Below, in pieces: positions 22,087 through 33,089 of a stretch of DNA of 64,000 bases. Location of the stretch: the NCBI RefSeq assembly GCF_001665875.1, contig NZ_LZTA01000081.1, positions 62,001-126,000 of the forward strand, given 5' to 3'. How positions within the stretch are numbered: the stretch's first letter is position 1; the number at the start of each line of letters is the position of its first letter. The stretch is from Mycobacterium sp. 852002-40037_SCH5390672 (GTDB taxonomy: Bacteria > Actinomycetota > Actinomycetes > Mycobacteriales > Mycobacteriaceae). A program made the position numbers and the translations under genes. Under the pieces are notes generated by a model, which did no database searches, had not been told where the DNA came from, and saw only the letters and a list, made by a program, of their open reading frames with translations.

Positions 22087-22764
22087 ATGGCAGGTCCGCA
22101 CTCGCCGAACCACACCGTCGGCGGCGAAGGACCAACCCCCCCAAGCGAATCCCAGCCACTCGAGTTCCCCGATGACCCCAACACCGGTGACCCGGGCTTC
22201 GCCGCAGCGTCGCAGGCAGGACCTGCTTCCGCCCATTATGCCGGGCAGCCTCCCCCGCCGGTGCCGTACCCGCCGCAACGTTCCAAGCGCCGGCTGATCG
22301 TCGGCATCGTGCTGGCCATCGTGCTCGTCGCGGTGCTGACGGTGGCCATCGTGTACGGGGTCCGCACCAACGGGGCCAATACCGGCGCCACGTTCTCCGA
22401 GGGGGCGGCCAAGACGGCCATCCAGGGCTATCTGGACGCACTCGAGCACCGCGACATCAACGAGATCGCCCGCAACGCGCTGTGCGGCCTGTACGACGGC
22501 GTCCAGGACAAACGATCCGACCAGGCCCTGGCCAAGCTCAGCAGCGACGCGTTCCGCAAGCAGTTCTCCGAGGTCGAGCTGACCTCGATCGACAAGATCG
22601 TGTACCTGTCGCAGTACCAGGCCCAGGCGTTGTTCACGATGCGGGTGTCCCCGGTGAGCGGGAGCCCGATGCACGGGCAGGTGCAGGGCATCGCGCAGCT
22701 GCTGTTCCAGCGCGGCCAGATCATGGTCTGCTCGTACGTGCTGCGCACCGGCGGCTCATACTGA
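22087..22764 (+). CDS. Membrane-anchored conserved mycobacterial protein (Rv2203-like)
   Basis: A 225-residue protein. Residues 1-65 are Pro/Gly/Ser-rich and likely cytoplasmic, residues about 70-90 form one membrane helix, and residues 97-225 form an extracytoplasmic alpha/beta domain (SEGAAKTAIQGYLDALEHRD). This resembles the NTF2/DUF4878-like folds seen in many mycobacterial membrane proteins; I infer that from pattern only. The ATG at 22087 has GTAGGAGA upstream. Two cysteines sit in the extracellular part. Function unknown. Confidence 0.85.
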   Translation: MAGPHSPNHTVGGEGPTPPSESQPLEFPDDPNTGDPGFAAASQAGPASAHYAGQPPPPVPYPPQRSKRRLIVGIVLAIVLVAVLTVAIVYGVRTNGANTGATFSEGAAKTAIQGYLDALEHRDINEIARNALCGLYDGVQDKRSDQALAKLSSDAFRKQFSEVELTSIDKIVYLSQYQAQALFTMRVSPVSGSPMHGQVQGIAQLLFQRGQIMVCSYVLRTGGSY

Positions 22765-22768
22765 ACGC

Positions 22769-22804
22769 AATCCGCCGGCCGGACATCAGGTCGGCCGGCG
22801 GATT
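22769..22804. terminator. Strong bidirectional terminator
   Basis: A perfect 13-base-pair stem (arms AATCCGCCGGCCG and CGGCCGGCGGATT, 10-base loop) lies 5 bases after the stop of the plus-strand gene at 22764 and 16 bases before the end of the convergent erpA-like gene. The arms give T-containing ends on both strands, so it can serve both. Confidence 0.85.
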
Positions 22805-22819
22805 TGCGGGATTAACCGA

Positions 22820-23179
22820 TCAGTTGAACGAGTCGCCGCAGGCGCACGAGCCGGTGGCGTTGGGGTTGTCGATGGTGAAGCCCTGCTTCTCGATGGTGTC
22901 CACGAAATCAATGGACGCGCCTTCGACGTAGGGCGCGCTCATGCGGTCCACCGTCAGCCGCACGCCCCCGAACTCCGCGGTCAGGTCGCCGTCCAGCGCC
23001 CGGTCGTCGAAGAAGAGGTTGTAGCGCAGCCCGGCGCAGCCACCCGGCTGCACCGCGATGCGCAGCGCCAGGTCGTCGCGTCCCTCCTGGTCCAGCAGGG
23101 ACTTTGCCTTGGTGGCGGCGGCCTCGGTCAGGATCACGCCGTGGGTCGTCGTGGCGTTCGACTCGTTTTGCACCGTCAT
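22820..23179 (-). CDS. HesB/IscA-type iron-sulfur carrier (ErpA-like, Rv2204c-like)
   Basis: A 119-residue A-type carrier for Fe-S cluster assembly. The three conserved cysteines are visible: Cys48 in QPGGCAGLRY and the two in GSCACGDSF at residues 112 and 114. The ATG at 23179 has GTAGGAGA upstream and matches the family length. It should hand Fe-S clusters to targets in the cytoplasm; LipA further along the window is one possible client, but that is only inference. It is upstream-adjacent to the glycerate kinase on the same strand with 97 bases between. Confidence 0.93.
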   Translation of the reverse strand: MTVQNESNATTTHGVILTEAAATKAKSLLDQEGRDDLALRIAVQPGGCAGLRYNLFFDDRALDGDLTAEFGGVRLTVDRMSAPYVEGASIDFVDTIEKQGFTIDNPNATGSCACGDSFN

Positions 23180-23276
23180 TGCTTCTCCTACATGCCTCAT
23201 TGTTGGGTGGGTCCGGTCAAGCCGCAGGTCACCGGCTAGCGCCGAGCGATCCGGACCGCCGGAAAAGTCCACTGCT

Positions 23277-24353
23277 TCAACGGTACCTTGCAGGACCGCT
23301 ATTCCCGAGTCGCGCCGCCACAACGGAAGCCAGACCCATGAGTTGATTGGCCGCGTCGGCCTGCGCCAGCCGCACCGATCCGGCGTGCTCGGCGATGGAT
23401 AACGCCGCCATGATGCCCGACGAGCGCACCGTCGCATTGTCCAAGTCGACCTGGCCGGCCAGCACGACCACCGGAATCCCCCGCGGCCGGGCCGCGTCGG
23501 CGAGGAAGCCCACCACCTTCCCGTGCAGGGATTGCTCGTCGAACCGGCCCTCACCGGTGACGATCAGCTCCGCGGTGTCCAGGTCGTCGGACAACCGCGT
23601 GTGCTCGGCGATGATGGCGGCCCCGGACTGACAGCGCCCGCCGAGCGCCAGCAGGCCGGCGCCGATGCCGCCGGCGGCCCCCGCGCCCGGTTCGGCGCTC
23701 ACGTCCCGTCCGGCCACCGCTTCCAAGATCAACGCCCACGCCTGCAGCCGAACCTCCAGTGCGGCGACGGTGGCCGTGTCGGCGCCCTTCTGCGGCCCGA
23801 ACACCCGGGCCGCCCCCCACGGGCCCAGCATCGGGTATTCGGTGTCGGAGGCGGCGATCAGCTCCACGTTGCCCAGTTGCCGGCGGGCGGTGTCCAGGCC
23901 GCCGAGCTCGGCGATCATGCCCTGGCCGCCGTCGGTGCAGGCGCTGCCGCCCAATCCGACCACGATGCGGGTCGCCCCGACCCGCAGCGCCTCGGCGACC
24001 AGCTGCCCAACGCCCTTGCTGTGCGCCGCCATGGCGGTCTCCGGGGTGGGCGGTCCGCCGATCAGCGCCAGGCCGCACGCTTGCGCGCATTCCAGAAACG
24101 CGGTGGCCGAACCGCGGTCGAATACCCAATCGGCTTCCACCATGGCTTTCAGCGGTCCCGAGACCCGCAGGCGCCGCGTCTCCCCCAGCCGGCTGGCCAG
24201 CACCTCGACGAAGCCGGGGCCGCCGTCGGACTGCGGGGCGACGATGAACCGGTCGCCGGGGCGGGAACGGGTCCAACCGGTCGCGATGGCGGCGGACGCC
24301 TCCAGGGCCGACATGCTGTCGGCGTAGCAATCCGGGGCCACCAGAACTTGCAT
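23277..24353 (-). CDS. Glycerate kinase family protein
   Basis: A 358-residue enzyme of the GarK/GlxK glycerate kinase family, which phosphorylates D-glycerate. Motifs include [12 protein letters not shown] (residues 5-16), [11 protein letters not shown] near 44-54, [14 protein letters not shown] near 132-145 and [13 protein letters not shown] near 277-289. ATG at 24353 gives exactly the length I recall for Rv2205c; an in-frame ATG at 24428 would add 25 residues without clear conservation. The adjacent gene at 22820 is on the same strand, the one at 24545 is divergent. The physiological pathway in mycobacteria is not established. Confidence 0.9.
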   Translation of the reverse strand: MQVLVAPDCYADSMSALEASAAIATGWTRSRPGDRFIVAPQSDGGPGFVEVLASRLGETRRLRVSGPLKAMVEADWVFDRGSATAFLECAQACGLALIGGPPTPETAMAAHSKGVGQLVAEALRVGATRIVVGLGGSACTDGGQGMIAELGGLDTARRQLGNVELIAASDTEYPMLGPWGAARVFGPQKGADTATVAALEVRLQAWALILEAVAGRDVSAEPGAGAAGGIGAGLLALGGRCQSGAAIIAEHTRLSDDLDTAELIVTGEGRFDEQSLHGKVVGFLADAARPRGIPVVVLAGQVDLDNATVRSSGIMAALSIAEHAGSVRLAQADAANQLMGLASVVAARLGNSGPARYR

Positions 24354-24544
24354 GGCGGGCAACTGAAGACGGCCGGGGGCCAGGCCGGGACCAGCATCAT
24401 CCGAGGCCATCGACCCGTCGTCCATCAAAGGCAGCCGTTCATCACGTGTAAGAGTAGGACCAAGTGCGGCACTAACGCAGGTCTAATAGCAAGGCATTCC
24501 AGGCGAATTCCGGAGCGAGTAGTCCGCGAAGTAACCTGGCCACT

Positions 24545-25237
24545 GTGAAGCTGTTGGGCCGCTGGAAAGGCCAGGACACCGACCTTGACGAGAGCGCAGC
24601 CGCGTCGGACGCATCCGGCGGTGCTGGTGCCTCGGGCGACGCGACCCGCGAGGCGCAGCGGACGGGCCCCAAGGGACGCCCCACGCCCAAGCGCAACGAC
24701 GCCCGCCGCAATGCCAGGAAGGGTCCCGTCGCGCCCGCGCCCATGACGGCCTCCGAGGCGCGCGCCCGGCGCAAATCGCTGGCCGGTTCCAAGCTCAGCC
24801 GTGAGGAGCGCCGCGCCGACAAGGCCGCCGGCCGTGCCCGTATGTCGGATCGCCGGGAAAAGATGATGGCCGGCCAAGAGGGCTACCTGTTGCCGCGCGA
24901 CCAGGGGCCCATCCGCCGCTACGTTCGCGACGTGGTGGACTCGCGGCGCAACCTGCTGGGCCTGTTCATGCCGTCGACCCTGTTCTTGATGTTCGCCATG
25001 TTCGGTGTCCCCCAGCTGCAGCTGTGGGTGTCTCCGGCGATGCTGGTGCTGATGGCCGTGATGAGCGTCGACGGCCTCATCCTGGGCCGCAAAGTCAGCA
25101 GGCTGGTCGACGCGAAGTTCCCTGATAACACCGAAAGCCGTTGGAAGCTAGGCCTTTATGCCGCCAGCCGAGCGTCTCAGATGCGCCGGCTGCGGGCGCC
25201 GCGGCCCCAGGTCAAGCACGGCAGCAGTGTCGATTAA
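24545..25237 (+). CDS. DUF3043 family membrane protein (Rv2206-like)
   Basis: A 230-residue protein. Residues 1-105 are highly basic and rich in Ala/Lys/Arg (RPTPKRNDARRNARKGP), and two membrane helices follow at about 137-157 and 160-178, before a basic C-terminus. This layout matches the actinobacterial DUF3043 family. GTG at 24545 gives VKLLGRWKGQD. Twenty-seven bases separate its stop from cobU, so it may be co-transcribed with cobUTS, though no functional link is known. Confidence 0.88.
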   Translation: MKLLGRWKGQDTDLDESAAASDASGGAGASGDATREAQRTGPKGRPTPKRNDARRNARKGPVAPAPMTASEARARRKSLAGSKLSREERRADKAAGRARMSDRREKMMAGQEGYLLPRDQGPIRRYVRDVVDSRRNLLGLFMPSTLFLMFAMFGVPQLQLWVSPAMLVLMAVMSVDGLILGRKVSRLVDAKFPDNTESRWKLGLYAASRASQMRRLRAPRPQVKHGSSVD

Positions 25238-25264
25238 AGCTCGCCAGAAGTCCGGCTGACACGA

Positions 25265-25801
25265 GTGCGCACCCTGGTGCTCGGCGGGATCAGGTCAGGC
25301 AAATCGCAGTGGGCGGAGGAAGAAATCGCCAACGGGTTGCCGGCCGGGCAGGGGGTTCGTTACCTGGCGCCCGGCCCGACCGAGCACGATGCCGCCTGGG
25401 CAGATCGGATCGCCCAGCATCGCGGCCGCCGGCCCGTGCACTGGTCGACGATCGAAACCGATGACATCGCAACGCAATTGCGTCAATCGCCGGGCATTCC
25501 CACACTGGTCGACGATCTCGGTACCTGGCTGACCGGCGCGCTGGACCGCAACAACGCCTGGGACGGCGGCTCGGTGGCCGCTCCCGTCGATGACGTGCTG
25601 GCCGCAGTCGGCGACTTCGCCGCCCCGCTGGTTTTGGTCAGCCCCGAGGTCGGGTTGACGATCGTGCCCGCCACCGCCTCCGGACGCCGGTTCGCCGACG
25701 AACTGGGCAGCCTCAACCAGCGTCTCGCGCGGTTGTGCGACCGGGTGATGTTGGTGGTGGCCGGCCAGCCGGTACCGATCAAGCCGCCGGGGGCCCGATG
25801 A
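25265..25801 (+). CDS. cobU: Adenosylcobinamide kinase / guanylyltransferase CobU
   Basis: A 178-residue bifunctional enzyme that phosphorylates adenosylcobinamide and then makes its GDP derivative. The P-loop GGIRSGKS is at residues 7-14, [10 protein letters not shown] near 36-45, and HRGRRPVHW (substrate-contact histidine) near 57-65. The DDLGTWLTG and [20 protein letters not shown] motifs are typical. The GTG start is at 25265. Its stop overlaps the cobT start (ATGA). In M. tuberculosis, from memory, cobU lies elsewhere (Rv0254c) so this cobUTS order differs. Confidence 0.92.
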   Translation: MRTLVLGGIRSGKSQWAEEEIANGLPAGQGVRYLAPGPTEHDAAWADRIAQHRGRRPVHWSTIETDDIATQLRQSPGIPTLVDDLGTWLTGALDRNNAWDGGSVAAPVDDVLAAVGDFAAPLVLVSPEVGLTIVPATASGRRFADELGSLNQRLARLCDRVMLVVAGQPVPIKPPGAR

Positions 25802-26868
25802 AATTCGCTCCCATCTCGCCGCCGGATGTGGACGCCGCCGCCGCCGCCCGTGTCCGCCAGGACACCCTGACCAAGCCCAGGGGTGCGCTGGGCCGCCTCG
25901 AGGAATTGTCGGTGTGGGTCGCGTCGTGCCAGGGGCATTGCCCGCCAAGGCAATTCGAGCGCGCCCGGGTGGTGGTGTTCGCCGGTGACCACGGCGTCGC
26001 CCGCTCGGGGGTATCGGCCTACCCGCCGGAGGTGACGGCGCAGATGGTCGCCAACTTCGATGCCGGCGGCGCCGCGATCAACGCCATGGCCGACATCGCC
26101 GGGGCGACGGTGCGGGTTGCGGACCTCGCCGTCGACGCGGACCCGCTGACCGAACGGATCGGCGCCCACAAGGTGCGCCGCGCCAGCGGTGACATCAGGG
26201 TGCAGGACGCGCTGAGCGACGACGAGACCGCGCGGGCGCTCGCCGCCGGCGTGGCCATCGCCGACGAGGAGGTCGATGCCGGCGCCGACCTGCTGATCGC
26301 CGGCGATATGGGGATCGGAAACACCACGGCCGCAGCGGTATTGGTGGCGGCCTTGACGAACGCCGAGCCGGTCGTGGCGGTGGGCTTCGGCACCGGGATC
26401 GACGACGCCGGGTGGGCGCGCAAGACGGCCGCGGTGCGCGACGCCCTGTTTCGCGCGCGGCAGGTGTTGCCCGATCCGGTCGCGCTGCTGCGTTGCGCCG
26501 GCGGCGCCGACCTGGCCGCGATGGCGGGCTTTTGCGCGCAGGCCGCCCTCCGGCGCACGCCGCTGCTGCTCGACGGCATGGCGGTGACGGCGTCCGCGCT
26601 GGTCGCCGAGCATCTGGCGCCGGGCGCCAGGCTGTGGTGGCAGGCCGGTCACCGCTCCACCGAGCCCGCGCACGCACTCGCGCTGACGGCGCTGGATTTG
26701 GAGCCGATTCTCGACCTGCGGATGCGGCTGGGTGAGGGAACCGGCGCCGCGCTCGCGCTGCCGGTCCTGCGCGCCGCGGTGGCCACGCTGTCATCGATGG
26801 CGACCTTCGCCCAGGCCGGTGTGTCCAACCGCATCGACAGCTCCGATCATCCCACTCACCCGTCGTGA
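25798..26868 (+). CDS. cobT: Nicotinate-nucleotide-dimethylbenzimidazole phosphoribosyltransferase CobT
   Basis: A 356-residue enzyme that makes alpha-ribazole phosphate, the lower-ligand precursor of cobalamin. Recognised segments: the start [23 protein letters not shown] near 24-38, the [16 protein letters not shown] motif near 62-77, [12 protein letters not shown] near 169-180 and the C-terminal GEGTGAAL motif with the catalytic Glu. It overlaps cobU (upstream) and cobS (downstream) by four bases each, so the three are translationally coupled. Confidence 0.96.
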   Translation: MKFAPISPPDVDAAAAARVRQDTLTKPRGALGRLEELSVWVASCQGHCPPRQFERARVVVFAGDHGVARSGVSAYPPEVTAQMVANFDAGGAAINAMADIAGATVRVADLAVDADPLTERIGAHKVRRASGDIRVQDALSDDETARALAAGVAIADEEVDAGADLLIAGDMGIGNTTAAAVLVAALTNAEPVVAVGFGTGIDDAGWARKTAAVRDALFRARQVLPDPVALLRCAGGADLAAMAGFCAQAALRRTPLLLDGMAVTASALVAEHLAPGARLWWQAGHRSTEPAHALALTALDLEPILDLRMRLGEGTGAALALPVLRAAVATLSSMATFAQAGVSNRIDSSDHPTHPS

Positions 26869-27620
26869 TCCGTTCGCTGGCAACGGCTTTCGCGTTCGGG
26901 ACGGTGCTACCCGTCCCGAGTGGCGGCAATGCGCCGATGGGCCGGGGCGCCATGACCGCGCTGCCGGTGGTGGGGGGCGCCCTGGGGGTCCTGGCCGCGG
27001 CCGTGACCTGGGGTTCGGCGTTGGCCTTCGGTCGGTCCAGCCCGCTGCCCGGCGTGCTCGCGGTCGCGGTGCTGCTGGTGGTGACCCGCGGCCTGCACCT
27101 CGACGGTGTCGCCGATACGGCCGACGGCCTGGGCTGCTACGGGCCGCCGCAGCGGGCGCTGGCGGTGATGCGTGAGGGATCGACGGGGCCGTTCGGCGTG
27201 GCCGCCGCCGTCGTGGTGATCATGCTGCAGGCCCTGGCCTTTTCGGCACTGGGGGCCGCGGACCGGATCATCCCCGGAATCGCCGTGGCGGTTTTCGCGG
27301 GCCGGGTGACCGCGGTGCTGGCCAGCCGCCGCTCGGTGCCGGCGGCCGGCGGCAGCGCCCTGGGTGTCCGGGTCGCGGGAAGCCAGCCGGCGTCGGTGGT
27401 GGCGGCCTGGATCGCGGTGCTGGTTGGTGTTTCGCTGCTGGCCGGGCCTCGGCCGTGGCAGGGACCGGTGGCGGTGCTGCTGGGCCTGGGCTGCGGCGCG
27501 CTCCTGGTGCGGCACTGCGTGCGCCGATTCGGTGGCATCACCGGTGACGTGCTGGGCGCCGCGATCGAACTGACCGCGACGGTGAGCGCGGTCGTGCTCG
27601 CGGCTCTGGTGCGCCTCTAG
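26865..27620 (+). CDS. cobS: Cobalamin synthase CobS
   Basis: A 251-residue integral membrane enzyme with about seven helices. It joins adenosylcobinamide-GDP and alpha-ribazole (phosphate) to form cobalamin (phosphate). The signature [32 protein letters not shown] stretch begins near residue 69 and contains the conserved acidic residues that bind metal. GTG at 26865 overlaps the cobT stop. It is convergent with ilvE; only 9 bases separate the stops. Confidence 0.95.
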   Translation: MIRSLATAFAFGTVLPVPSGGNAPMGRGAMTALPVVGGALGVLAAAVTWGSALAFGRSSPLPGVLAVAVLLVVTRGLHLDGVADTADGLGCYGPPQRALAVMREGSTGPFGVAAAVVVIMLQALAFSALGAADRIIPGIAVAVFAGRVTAVLASRRSVPAAGGSALGVRVAGSQPASVVAAWIAVLVGVSLLAGPRPWQGPVAVLLGLGCGALLVRHCVRRFGGITGDVLGAAIELTATVSAVVLAALVRL

Positions 27621-27629
27621 CCGCGCCGA

Positions 27630-28739
27630 CTAGCCGAGCCGGGCCATCCAGCCGTGGGTGTCGGCGAAGGTGCCCCGCTGAATTCCGGTGAGCGTGTCGC
27701 GCAACGCCATCGTCACTTCCCCGGGCTGGCCGTCGGCGACGGTGAACTCGGCGTCGCCGTACTTCACGCGCGAGACGGGGGTGATGACCGCGGCGGTACC
27801 GCAGGCGAACACCTCGGTGATCTCCCCGGCGGCGGCCTTCTTCTGCCACTCGTCGATATCGATCTTGCGCTCCTCGACGGAGAATCCGGCGTCAATGGCC
27901 AACTGTAGCAAGGAGTTTCGCGTGATTCCGGGCAGCAGCGAACCGGACAGCTCCGGGGTGACCAGCCGCGCCGAGCCGCCGCTGCCGAACACGAAGAAGA
28001 TGTTCATCCCGCCCATCTCTTCGACGAAGCGTCGTTCGACGGCGTCCAGCCACACCACTTGGTCGCAATCGTTGGCCGCGGCTTCGGCCTGAGCCGACAG
28101 CGAGGCCGCGTAGTTGCCGCCGAACTTGGCCGCGCCGGTGCCGCCGGGGCTGGCCCGCACAAACTCCGTCGACACCCAGACGGTGACCGGGCTGATGCCG
28201 CCCTTGAAGTACGCGCCGGCCGGCGAGGCGATCAGCAGATAGCGGTAGCGCTTGGACGGCCGCACACCCAATCCGGGCTCGGTGGCGATGACGAACGGGC
28301 GCAGGTACAACGCCTCCTCGCCGCCGGCGGCCGGAACCCAGGCGTTGTCGACCGCGATCAGCTGGCGCAGCGATTCCATGAACAGCTCTTCGGGCAGTTC
28401 CGGAATGGCGAGCCGACGCGCCGAGGACCGTAGGCGTGCGGCATTGGCCTCGGCCCGAAACGACACGATCGAGCCGTCCGCCCAGCGGTACGCCTTGAGT
28501 CCCTCGAAGATTTCCTGCGCGTAGTGCAGCACGATCGCCGACGGGTCCAGCTCGATCGGGCCGTACGGGATCACGCGCGCGTTGTGCCAACCGCCGCCGG
28601 TCTCGTCGTAGTCGATCGACACCATGTGATCGGTGAAGTACTTGCCGAAACCCGGCTCGGCCAGGATGGTTTCGCGTTCAGCGTCGGTTGCCGGATTTGC
28701 CGAGCGCGAAACCGTGAACTCAAGGGAGCCACTGGTCAT
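27630..28739 (-). CDS. ilvE: Branched-chain amino acid aminotransferase IlvE
   Basis: A 369-residue fold-type IV PLP enzyme. It catalyses the last step of leucine, isoleucine and valine synthesis and the first of their breakdown. The PLP lysine is in [13 protein letters not shown] near residue 204; [12 protein letters not shown] and the [12 protein letters not shown] segment (near 241-252) are typical, as is the cofactor phosphate region [13 protein letters not shown] near 312-324. The start [10 protein letters not shown] matches the family. It is upstream-separated from gcvT by 55 bases on the same strand. Confidence 0.96.
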   Translation of the reverse strand: MTSGSLEFTVSRSANPATDAERETILAEPGFGKYFTDHMVSIDYDETGGGWHNARVIPYGPIELDPSAIVLHYAQEIFEGLKAYRWADGSIVSFRAEANAARLRSSARRLAIPELPEELFMESLRQLIAVDNAWVPAAGGEEALYLRPFVIATEPGLGVRPSKRYRYLLIASPAGAYFKGGISPVTVWVSTEFVRASPGGTGAAKFGGNYAASLSAQAEAAANDCDQVVWLDAVERRFVEEMGGMNIFFVFGSGGSARLVTPELSGSLLPGITRNSLLQLAIDAGFSVEERKIDIDEWQKKAAAGEITEVFACGTAAVITPVSRVKYGDAEFTVADGQPGEVTMALRDTLTGIQRGTFADTHGWMARLG

Positions 28740-28794
28740 TCGCCGATTGTATATCCGCCTGCCGAATCGGATTTCGCCCGCGCACGCGGCGCGG

Positions 28795-29898
28795 CTAGCG
28801 CGTTTTCACCGCGACGAAGGGCGGGCGCACGACTTCGCATGCGGCGGGACGGCCACGGACGTCGACGGTGATCTCCTGACCGTCCTCGACTCCGGCGTCG
28901 GTGTCGATGAGCGCCAACGCGATGCCGGCCTGCAGCGTCGGCGAGAACGTGCCCGAGGTGGTGACCCCCACCGGCGTGTCGCCGGCGAGCACCGTCAGCC
29001 CGGCGCGCAGCACACCTCGGCCCACCATCCGCAGGCCGCGCAGCAGCCGCGGCGGGCCCGCCTCCTTCTCGGCCAGCAGGGCGTCCCGGCCGAAAAACGC
29101 GTCCTTTTTCCAGCCGATCGCCCAGCCGCAGCGGGCCTGCAGCGGGGAGATGTCGAGGGCGAGTTCATGGCCGTGCAGCGGATAACCCATCTCGGTGCGC
29201 AGGGTGTCGCGCGCGCCCAGGCCGGCCGGCTCGCCGCCCGCCGCGGTGACCCCCTCCGCCAGCGCATCGAAGACCACACCCGCGGAGTCCCACGGCGGCA
29301 GCAGCTCGTAGCCGTGCTCGCCGGTGTAGCCGGTGCGGCAGACCCGCACCGGTACGCCCGAGAACGAGGTGTCGGCGTAAGCCATGTAATCCATGTCGGT
29401 GGGTAGGCCCAGCTCGCCGAGCACGTCGGCCGATCGCGGCCCCTGCACGGCGAGCACCGCATACGAGCGGTGCTGGTTGGTGATCGTCAGCCCGCTCGGG
29501 GCGGCGGCCTGCAGCGCATCGACCACGGCGGCGGTGTTGGCGGCGTTCGGCACCAGGAAAATCTCGTCGTCGTCGACGTAATAGGCGATCAGGTCGTCGA
29601 TGACACCGCCGGATTCGGTGCAGCACAGTGTGTATTGAGCCTTGCCCGCCCCGATGCGATTCAGGTCATTGGTGAGCGCCGAGTTGACGAACTGCGCGGC
29701 CCCCGGCCCGCGGACCAATGCCTTGCCCAGGTGGCTGACGTCGAAGAGACCGACCGCGTTGCGCGTCGCGTTGTGTTCACTGACCGTGCCGGCATACGAC
29801 ACCGGCATCAGCCAGCCGCCGAACTCGGCGAAACTGGCGCCCAAGCTCCGGTGACGGTCTTCCAACGGTCCGTGCAGAAGGTCGGCTTCATTGCTCAC
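28795..29898 (-). CDS. gcvT: Glycine cleavage system T protein (aminomethyltransferase)
   Basis: A 367-residue tetrahydrofolate-dependent enzyme. It takes the aminomethyl group from the H protein and yields methylene-THF and ammonia. Motifs: [20 protein letters not shown] near residues 15-34, the DVSHLGK segment near 53-59, and a C-terminal EVVRPPFV. The catalytic Asp of the family lies within the conserved N-terminal domain. GTG at 29898 starts [13 protein letters not shown]. It is divergent from pepB with only about 50 bases between starts, so both promoters overlap. From memory M. tuberculosis has the adenylyl cyclase gene Rv2212 here; it is absent. Confidence 0.95.
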   Translation of the reverse strand: MSNEADLLHGPLEDRHRSLGASFAEFGGWLMPVSYAGTVSEHNATRNAVGLFDVSHLGKALVRGPGAAQFVNSALTNDLNRIGAGKAQYTLCCTESGGVIDDLIAYYVDDDEIFLVPNAANTAAVVDALQAAAPSGLTITNQHRSYAVLAVQGPRSADVLGELGLPTDMDYMAYADTSFSGVPVRVCRTGYTGEHGYELLPPWDSAGVVFDALAEGVTAAGGEPAGLGARDTLRTEMGYPLHGHELALDISPLQARCGWAIGWKKDAFFGRDALLAEKEAGPPRLLRGLRMVGRGVLRAGLTVLAGDTPVGVTTSGTFSPTLQAGIALALIDTDAGVEDGQEITVDVRGRPAACEVVRPPFVAVKTR

Positions 29899-29948
29899 GA
29901 CTCTTCACCCTAATCAGCCGTGACGGGTGGACCGTTAGGGTGATGCGG

Positions 29949-31502
29949 ATGAGCACCGAACCCGGTTACGCCTCCCCCGTTGTTAGTGTCGCTTCCTCGC
30001 TGCCACGGCGCGCCGCCGCGTCCACCGTGCTGATCGTGCCCGTCGTCTCGACCGGCGAGGACGACAAACCGGGCGCGGCCGTTGCGGCGGCCGAGCCGTT
30101 CCTGTCCTCCGGCGCGGTCGCCGAAATCGAATCCGGTCTGCGGGCGCTGGAGGCCACCGGCGGCGCCGAACAGGTGCACCGGCTGGTGGTGGGATCGCTG
30201 CCGGTGTCCAGTGTGCTGACGATCGGCCTGGGCAAAGCGCGATCCGAGTGGCCCGCCGACACCATCCGTCGCGCCGCCGGTGTGGCCGCGCGGTCGCTCG
30301 GCAAGACCGAGTCGGTGATCACCACGTTGACCGGGCTGCCCGGCGAGGGCATCGGCTCGGCCGCCGTCGAGGGCCTGATCCTGGGCAGCTACCGGTTCAC
30401 CGAATTCCGCAGCGACAAGACTGCGCCCAAAGACCAAGGGCTGCGCAAGATCACGGTGCTCGCCACCGCGAAGGACGCCAAGAACGACGCCGCGCACGGC
30501 GCCGCGGTGGCGACGGCGGTCGCCACCGCGCGCGACTTCGTCAACACCCCGCCCAGCCACCTCTTCCCGGCCGAATTCGCCAAGCGCGCAAGAGCTTTGG
30601 GTGAGTCCGTCGGCCTCGAGGTGGAGGTGCTGGACGAGAAGGCGCTGCAAAAAGGCGGCTACGGCGGGATCATCGGTGTGGGGCAGGGCTCGTCGCGTCC
30701 ACCGCGGCTGGTACGCCTGATCCACCGCGGTTCCAAGCTGGCCAAAACCAAGAAGGGCCAGGCTGGAAAGCGAGTGGCGCTGGTCGGCAAGGGCGTCACG
30801 TTCGACACCGGCGGCATCTCGATCAAGCCGGCCGCGGGGATGCACCACATGACCTCGGACATGGGCGGTGCCGCCGCGGTGGTCGCGACCGTCGCGCTGG
30901 CCGCGCAGCGCAAACTTCCGATCGACGTGATCGCCACCGTGCCGATGGCCGAGAACATGCCGTCGGCCACGGCGCAGCGCCCGGGCGACGTGCTGACGCA
31001 GTACGGCGGAATCACGGTCGAGGTGCAGAACACCGACGCGGAGGGCCGGCTCATCCTGGCCGACGCCATCGTGCGGGCGTGTGAGGACAACCCCGATTAC
31101 CTGATCGAGACGTCCACGCTGACCGGTGCGCAGACCGTGGCGCTCGGCGCCCGCATCCCTGGGGTGATGGGCAGCGACGAGTTCCGCGACCGCGTCGCGT
31201 CGATCTCGCAGCAGGTCGGCGAAAACGGCTGGCCGATGCCGTTGCCCGACGAACTCAAGGAAGACCTGAAGTCCACGGTGGCCGACCTGTCGAACATCAG
31301 TGGGCAACGCTTCGCCGGCATGCTGGTGGCGGGGGTGTTCCTGCGTGAGTTCGTCGCCGACGGCGTGAGTTGGGCGCACATCGACGTGGCCGGCCCGGCC
31401 TACAACACCGGCAGCCCGTGGGGCTACTCGCCGAAGGGCTCCACCGGCGTGCCGACCCGGACCATGTTCGCGGTGTTGGAGGATATCGCCGAAAACGGCT
31501 AG
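29949..31502 (+). CDS. pepB: Leucyl aminopeptidase (M17 family)
   Basis: A 517-residue cytosolic metallo-exopeptidase. The C-terminal catalytic domain has [16 protein letters not shown] (first metal lysine/aspartate) near residues 278-293, the [12 protein letters not shown] segment near 299-310, and the signature [13 protein letters not shown] near 361-373. It should release N-terminal residues during peptide turnover. ATG at 29949 gives MSTEPGY as in the orthologue; GTG 29940 would add three residues. The stop overlaps the end of the convergent FAD oxidoreductase gene. Confidence 0.95.
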   Translation: MSTEPGYASPVVSVASSLPRRAAASTVLIVPVVSTGEDDKPGAAVAAAEPFLSSGAVAEIESGLRALEATGGAEQVHRLVVGSLPVSSVLTIGLGKARSEWPADTIRRAAGVAARSLGKTESVITTLTGLPGEGIGSAAVEGLILGSYRFTEFRSDKTAPKDQGLRKITVLATAKDAKNDAAHGAAVATAVATARDFVNTPPSHLFPAEFAKRARALGESVGLEVEVLDEKALQKGGYGGIIGVGQGSSRPPRLVRLIHRGSKLAKTKKGQAGKRVALVGKGVTFDTGGISIKPAAGMHHMTSDMGGAAAVVATVALAAQRKLPIDVIATVPMAENMPSATAQRPGDVLTQYGGITVEVQNTDAEGRLILADAIVRACEDNPDYLIETSTLTGAQTVALGARIPGVMGSDEFRDRVASISQQVGENGWPMPLPDELKEDLKSTVADLSNISGQRFAGMLVAGVFLREFVADGVSWAHIDVAGPAYNTGSPWGYSPKGSTGVPTRTMFAVLEDIAENG

Positions 31503-33088
31503 CGGGTCAGCCGTGTGATCATGGCTCGACTCAGCTTGCGGCGTGGCCAGCCGGTCGGGCCGTCAGCGGCCAGTGCGGCATTGGCCGCGTTGCGCCCGCA
31601 CGCGCCGTGCACCGAGCCACCCGGCGTCGCGGACGCGCTGCCCAAATAGAGCCGCTCGATGGGTGTTTCGGCTCGACCCATCCCCGGTGCCGGACGGAAG
31701 ACCAACATCTGCTGCAACTGCGCGGTTCCCCCGTTGAGCGCCCCGAGATGCAGGTTGGCGTCGCTGGCCTCGAGATCCGACGGCCGTTGCACGAACCGGT
31801 CGATCACTGCCGACCCGAAGCCCGGCGCATGCTCTTCGATGACCCGGTCCACCGCTGTGGCCAGACGGTCCGCCGAAGCGTCGTCAGAGACATTTCGCGG
31901 CAAATGTGTATAGGCCCAAACACTTTCGGTGCCAACTGGCGATCTGCTGGGATCCGCCGTGGTGGTCTGGCCCAGCAACATGAACGGATGCTGGGGTATC
32001 ACGCGAGTGTTCAGATCGGCCATCCAGCGGATCAGTCCATCCCCGTCGGCTCCCAAGTGGACGGTGCCCACCGACCGCAGATTTTTCGCTCGCCACGGAA
32101 TCGGCGTTCCCAGCGCATAGTTGACCTTCACCACCGGCGGATCCCACTCGTAATGTTGGAGGTCGCGACGCAACGCCACCGGCACCGCATCCGCGGGCAG
32201 CATGTCGCAGAACAATCGCGGTGCCGCCACGTCGGCCACCACTGCACGGCGAGCACTCACAGTCCGCCCCTCCGCGGTGGTCACGCCGACTGCCCGGCCG
32301 CCCCGCACGTGGATGCGAGAAACGTTCTGGTTACATTCGATTCGCGCTCCGGCCGAGCAGGCCCGTTTGACCAGCGCCGCGGTGAGTTGGCCCGATCCGC
32401 CGACCGGCACCGGCCAGCCCTGATCCTGGGCCAGCATCGTCATGAGGAAGCCCATGGCACCGCTGATCGGCGCATCCGGGGGGACGTCGGCGTGCATTGC
32501 ATTGCCCAACAGCAACACTCGCGGTGCCTCACCCTCGAACAGCTGACTTGCCATGGCATTGGCCGGCTGCACCAGCAGGTGCGCGACCCGGACGGCCTCC
32601 GGCGTGCCGAGTTTGCGCAGCAGTCCGAGCAACGGACGCACGGGCGGGAAGGGGGCCAGCATGGCGTCCAGCAACGGACCCTTGATCTTGTTCCACAGCT
32701 CGACCAGACGCCACCAGTTCTCGCCGTCGGCGGGCGTTCGCCGCGCGAATTCCGCTGCCGTCCGGGCGGGGTCGCGGTACACGATCGGCGGGTCGTCGTC
32801 GGCACCGTTGCGCGGGTGACCAACCACCGTCGGTGCATGCGACCAGCGCAGCCCGTGATCCTCCAACCGCAACGCCGTCATGGCGGGCGAGGCCACCGTC
32901 ATCGGGTAGTAGGAGCTGAACAAATCGGTGATGTAGCCCGGTGTCAGCTCGGCGCTGCGCACCGCGCCGCCCGGTTCGGGCTGGGCTTCCAGCACCAGCA
33001 CATCCCAACCCGCGTCCGCCAGCATCGACGCCGCCACCAGCCCGTGGTGTCCCGCCCCGATCACGACGGCGTCGGCGGCATCCCGCAC
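31499..33088 (-). CDS. FAD-dependent oxidoreductase, phytoene-desaturase-like
   Basis: A 529-residue flavoprotein with the N-terminal dinucleotide motif [20 protein letters not shown] (residues 9-28) followed by the Glu of the second strand ([10 protein letters not shown]). The layout matches the NAD(P)/FAD family that includes CrtI-like desaturases and mycobacterial oxidoreductases such as Rv0897c and Rv3829c. The substrate is unknown. Its GTG start lies one base after the TGA of the upstream SRPBCC gene, so the two form an operon. I recall no such pair between pepB and ephD in M. tuberculosis. Confidence 0.88.
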   Translation of the reverse strand: MRDAADAVVIGAGHHGLVAASMLADAGWDVLVLEAQPEPGGAVRSAELTPGYITDLFSSYYPMTVASPAMTALRLEDHGLRWSHAPTVVGHPRNGADDDPPIVYRDPARTAAEFARRTPADGENWWRLVELWNKIKGPLLDAMLAPFPPVRPLLGLLRKLGTPEAVRVAHLLVQPANAMASQLFEGEAPRVLLLGNAMHADVPPDAPISGAMGFLMTMLAQDQGWPVPVGGSGQLTAALVKRACSAGARIECNQNVSRIHVRGGRAVGVTTAEGRTVSARRAVVADVAAPRLFCDMLPADAVPVALRRDLQHYEWDPPVVKVNYALGTPIPWRAKNLRSVGTVHLGADGDGLIRWMADLNTRVIPQHPFMLLGQTTTADPSRSPVGTESVWAYTHLPRNVSDDASADRLATAVDRVIEEHAPGFGSAVIDRFVQRPSDLEASDANLHLGALNGGTAQLQQMLVFRPAPGMGRAETPIERLYLGSASATPGGSVHGACGRNAANAALAADGPTGWPRRKLSRAMITRLTR

Positions 33089-33089
33089 G

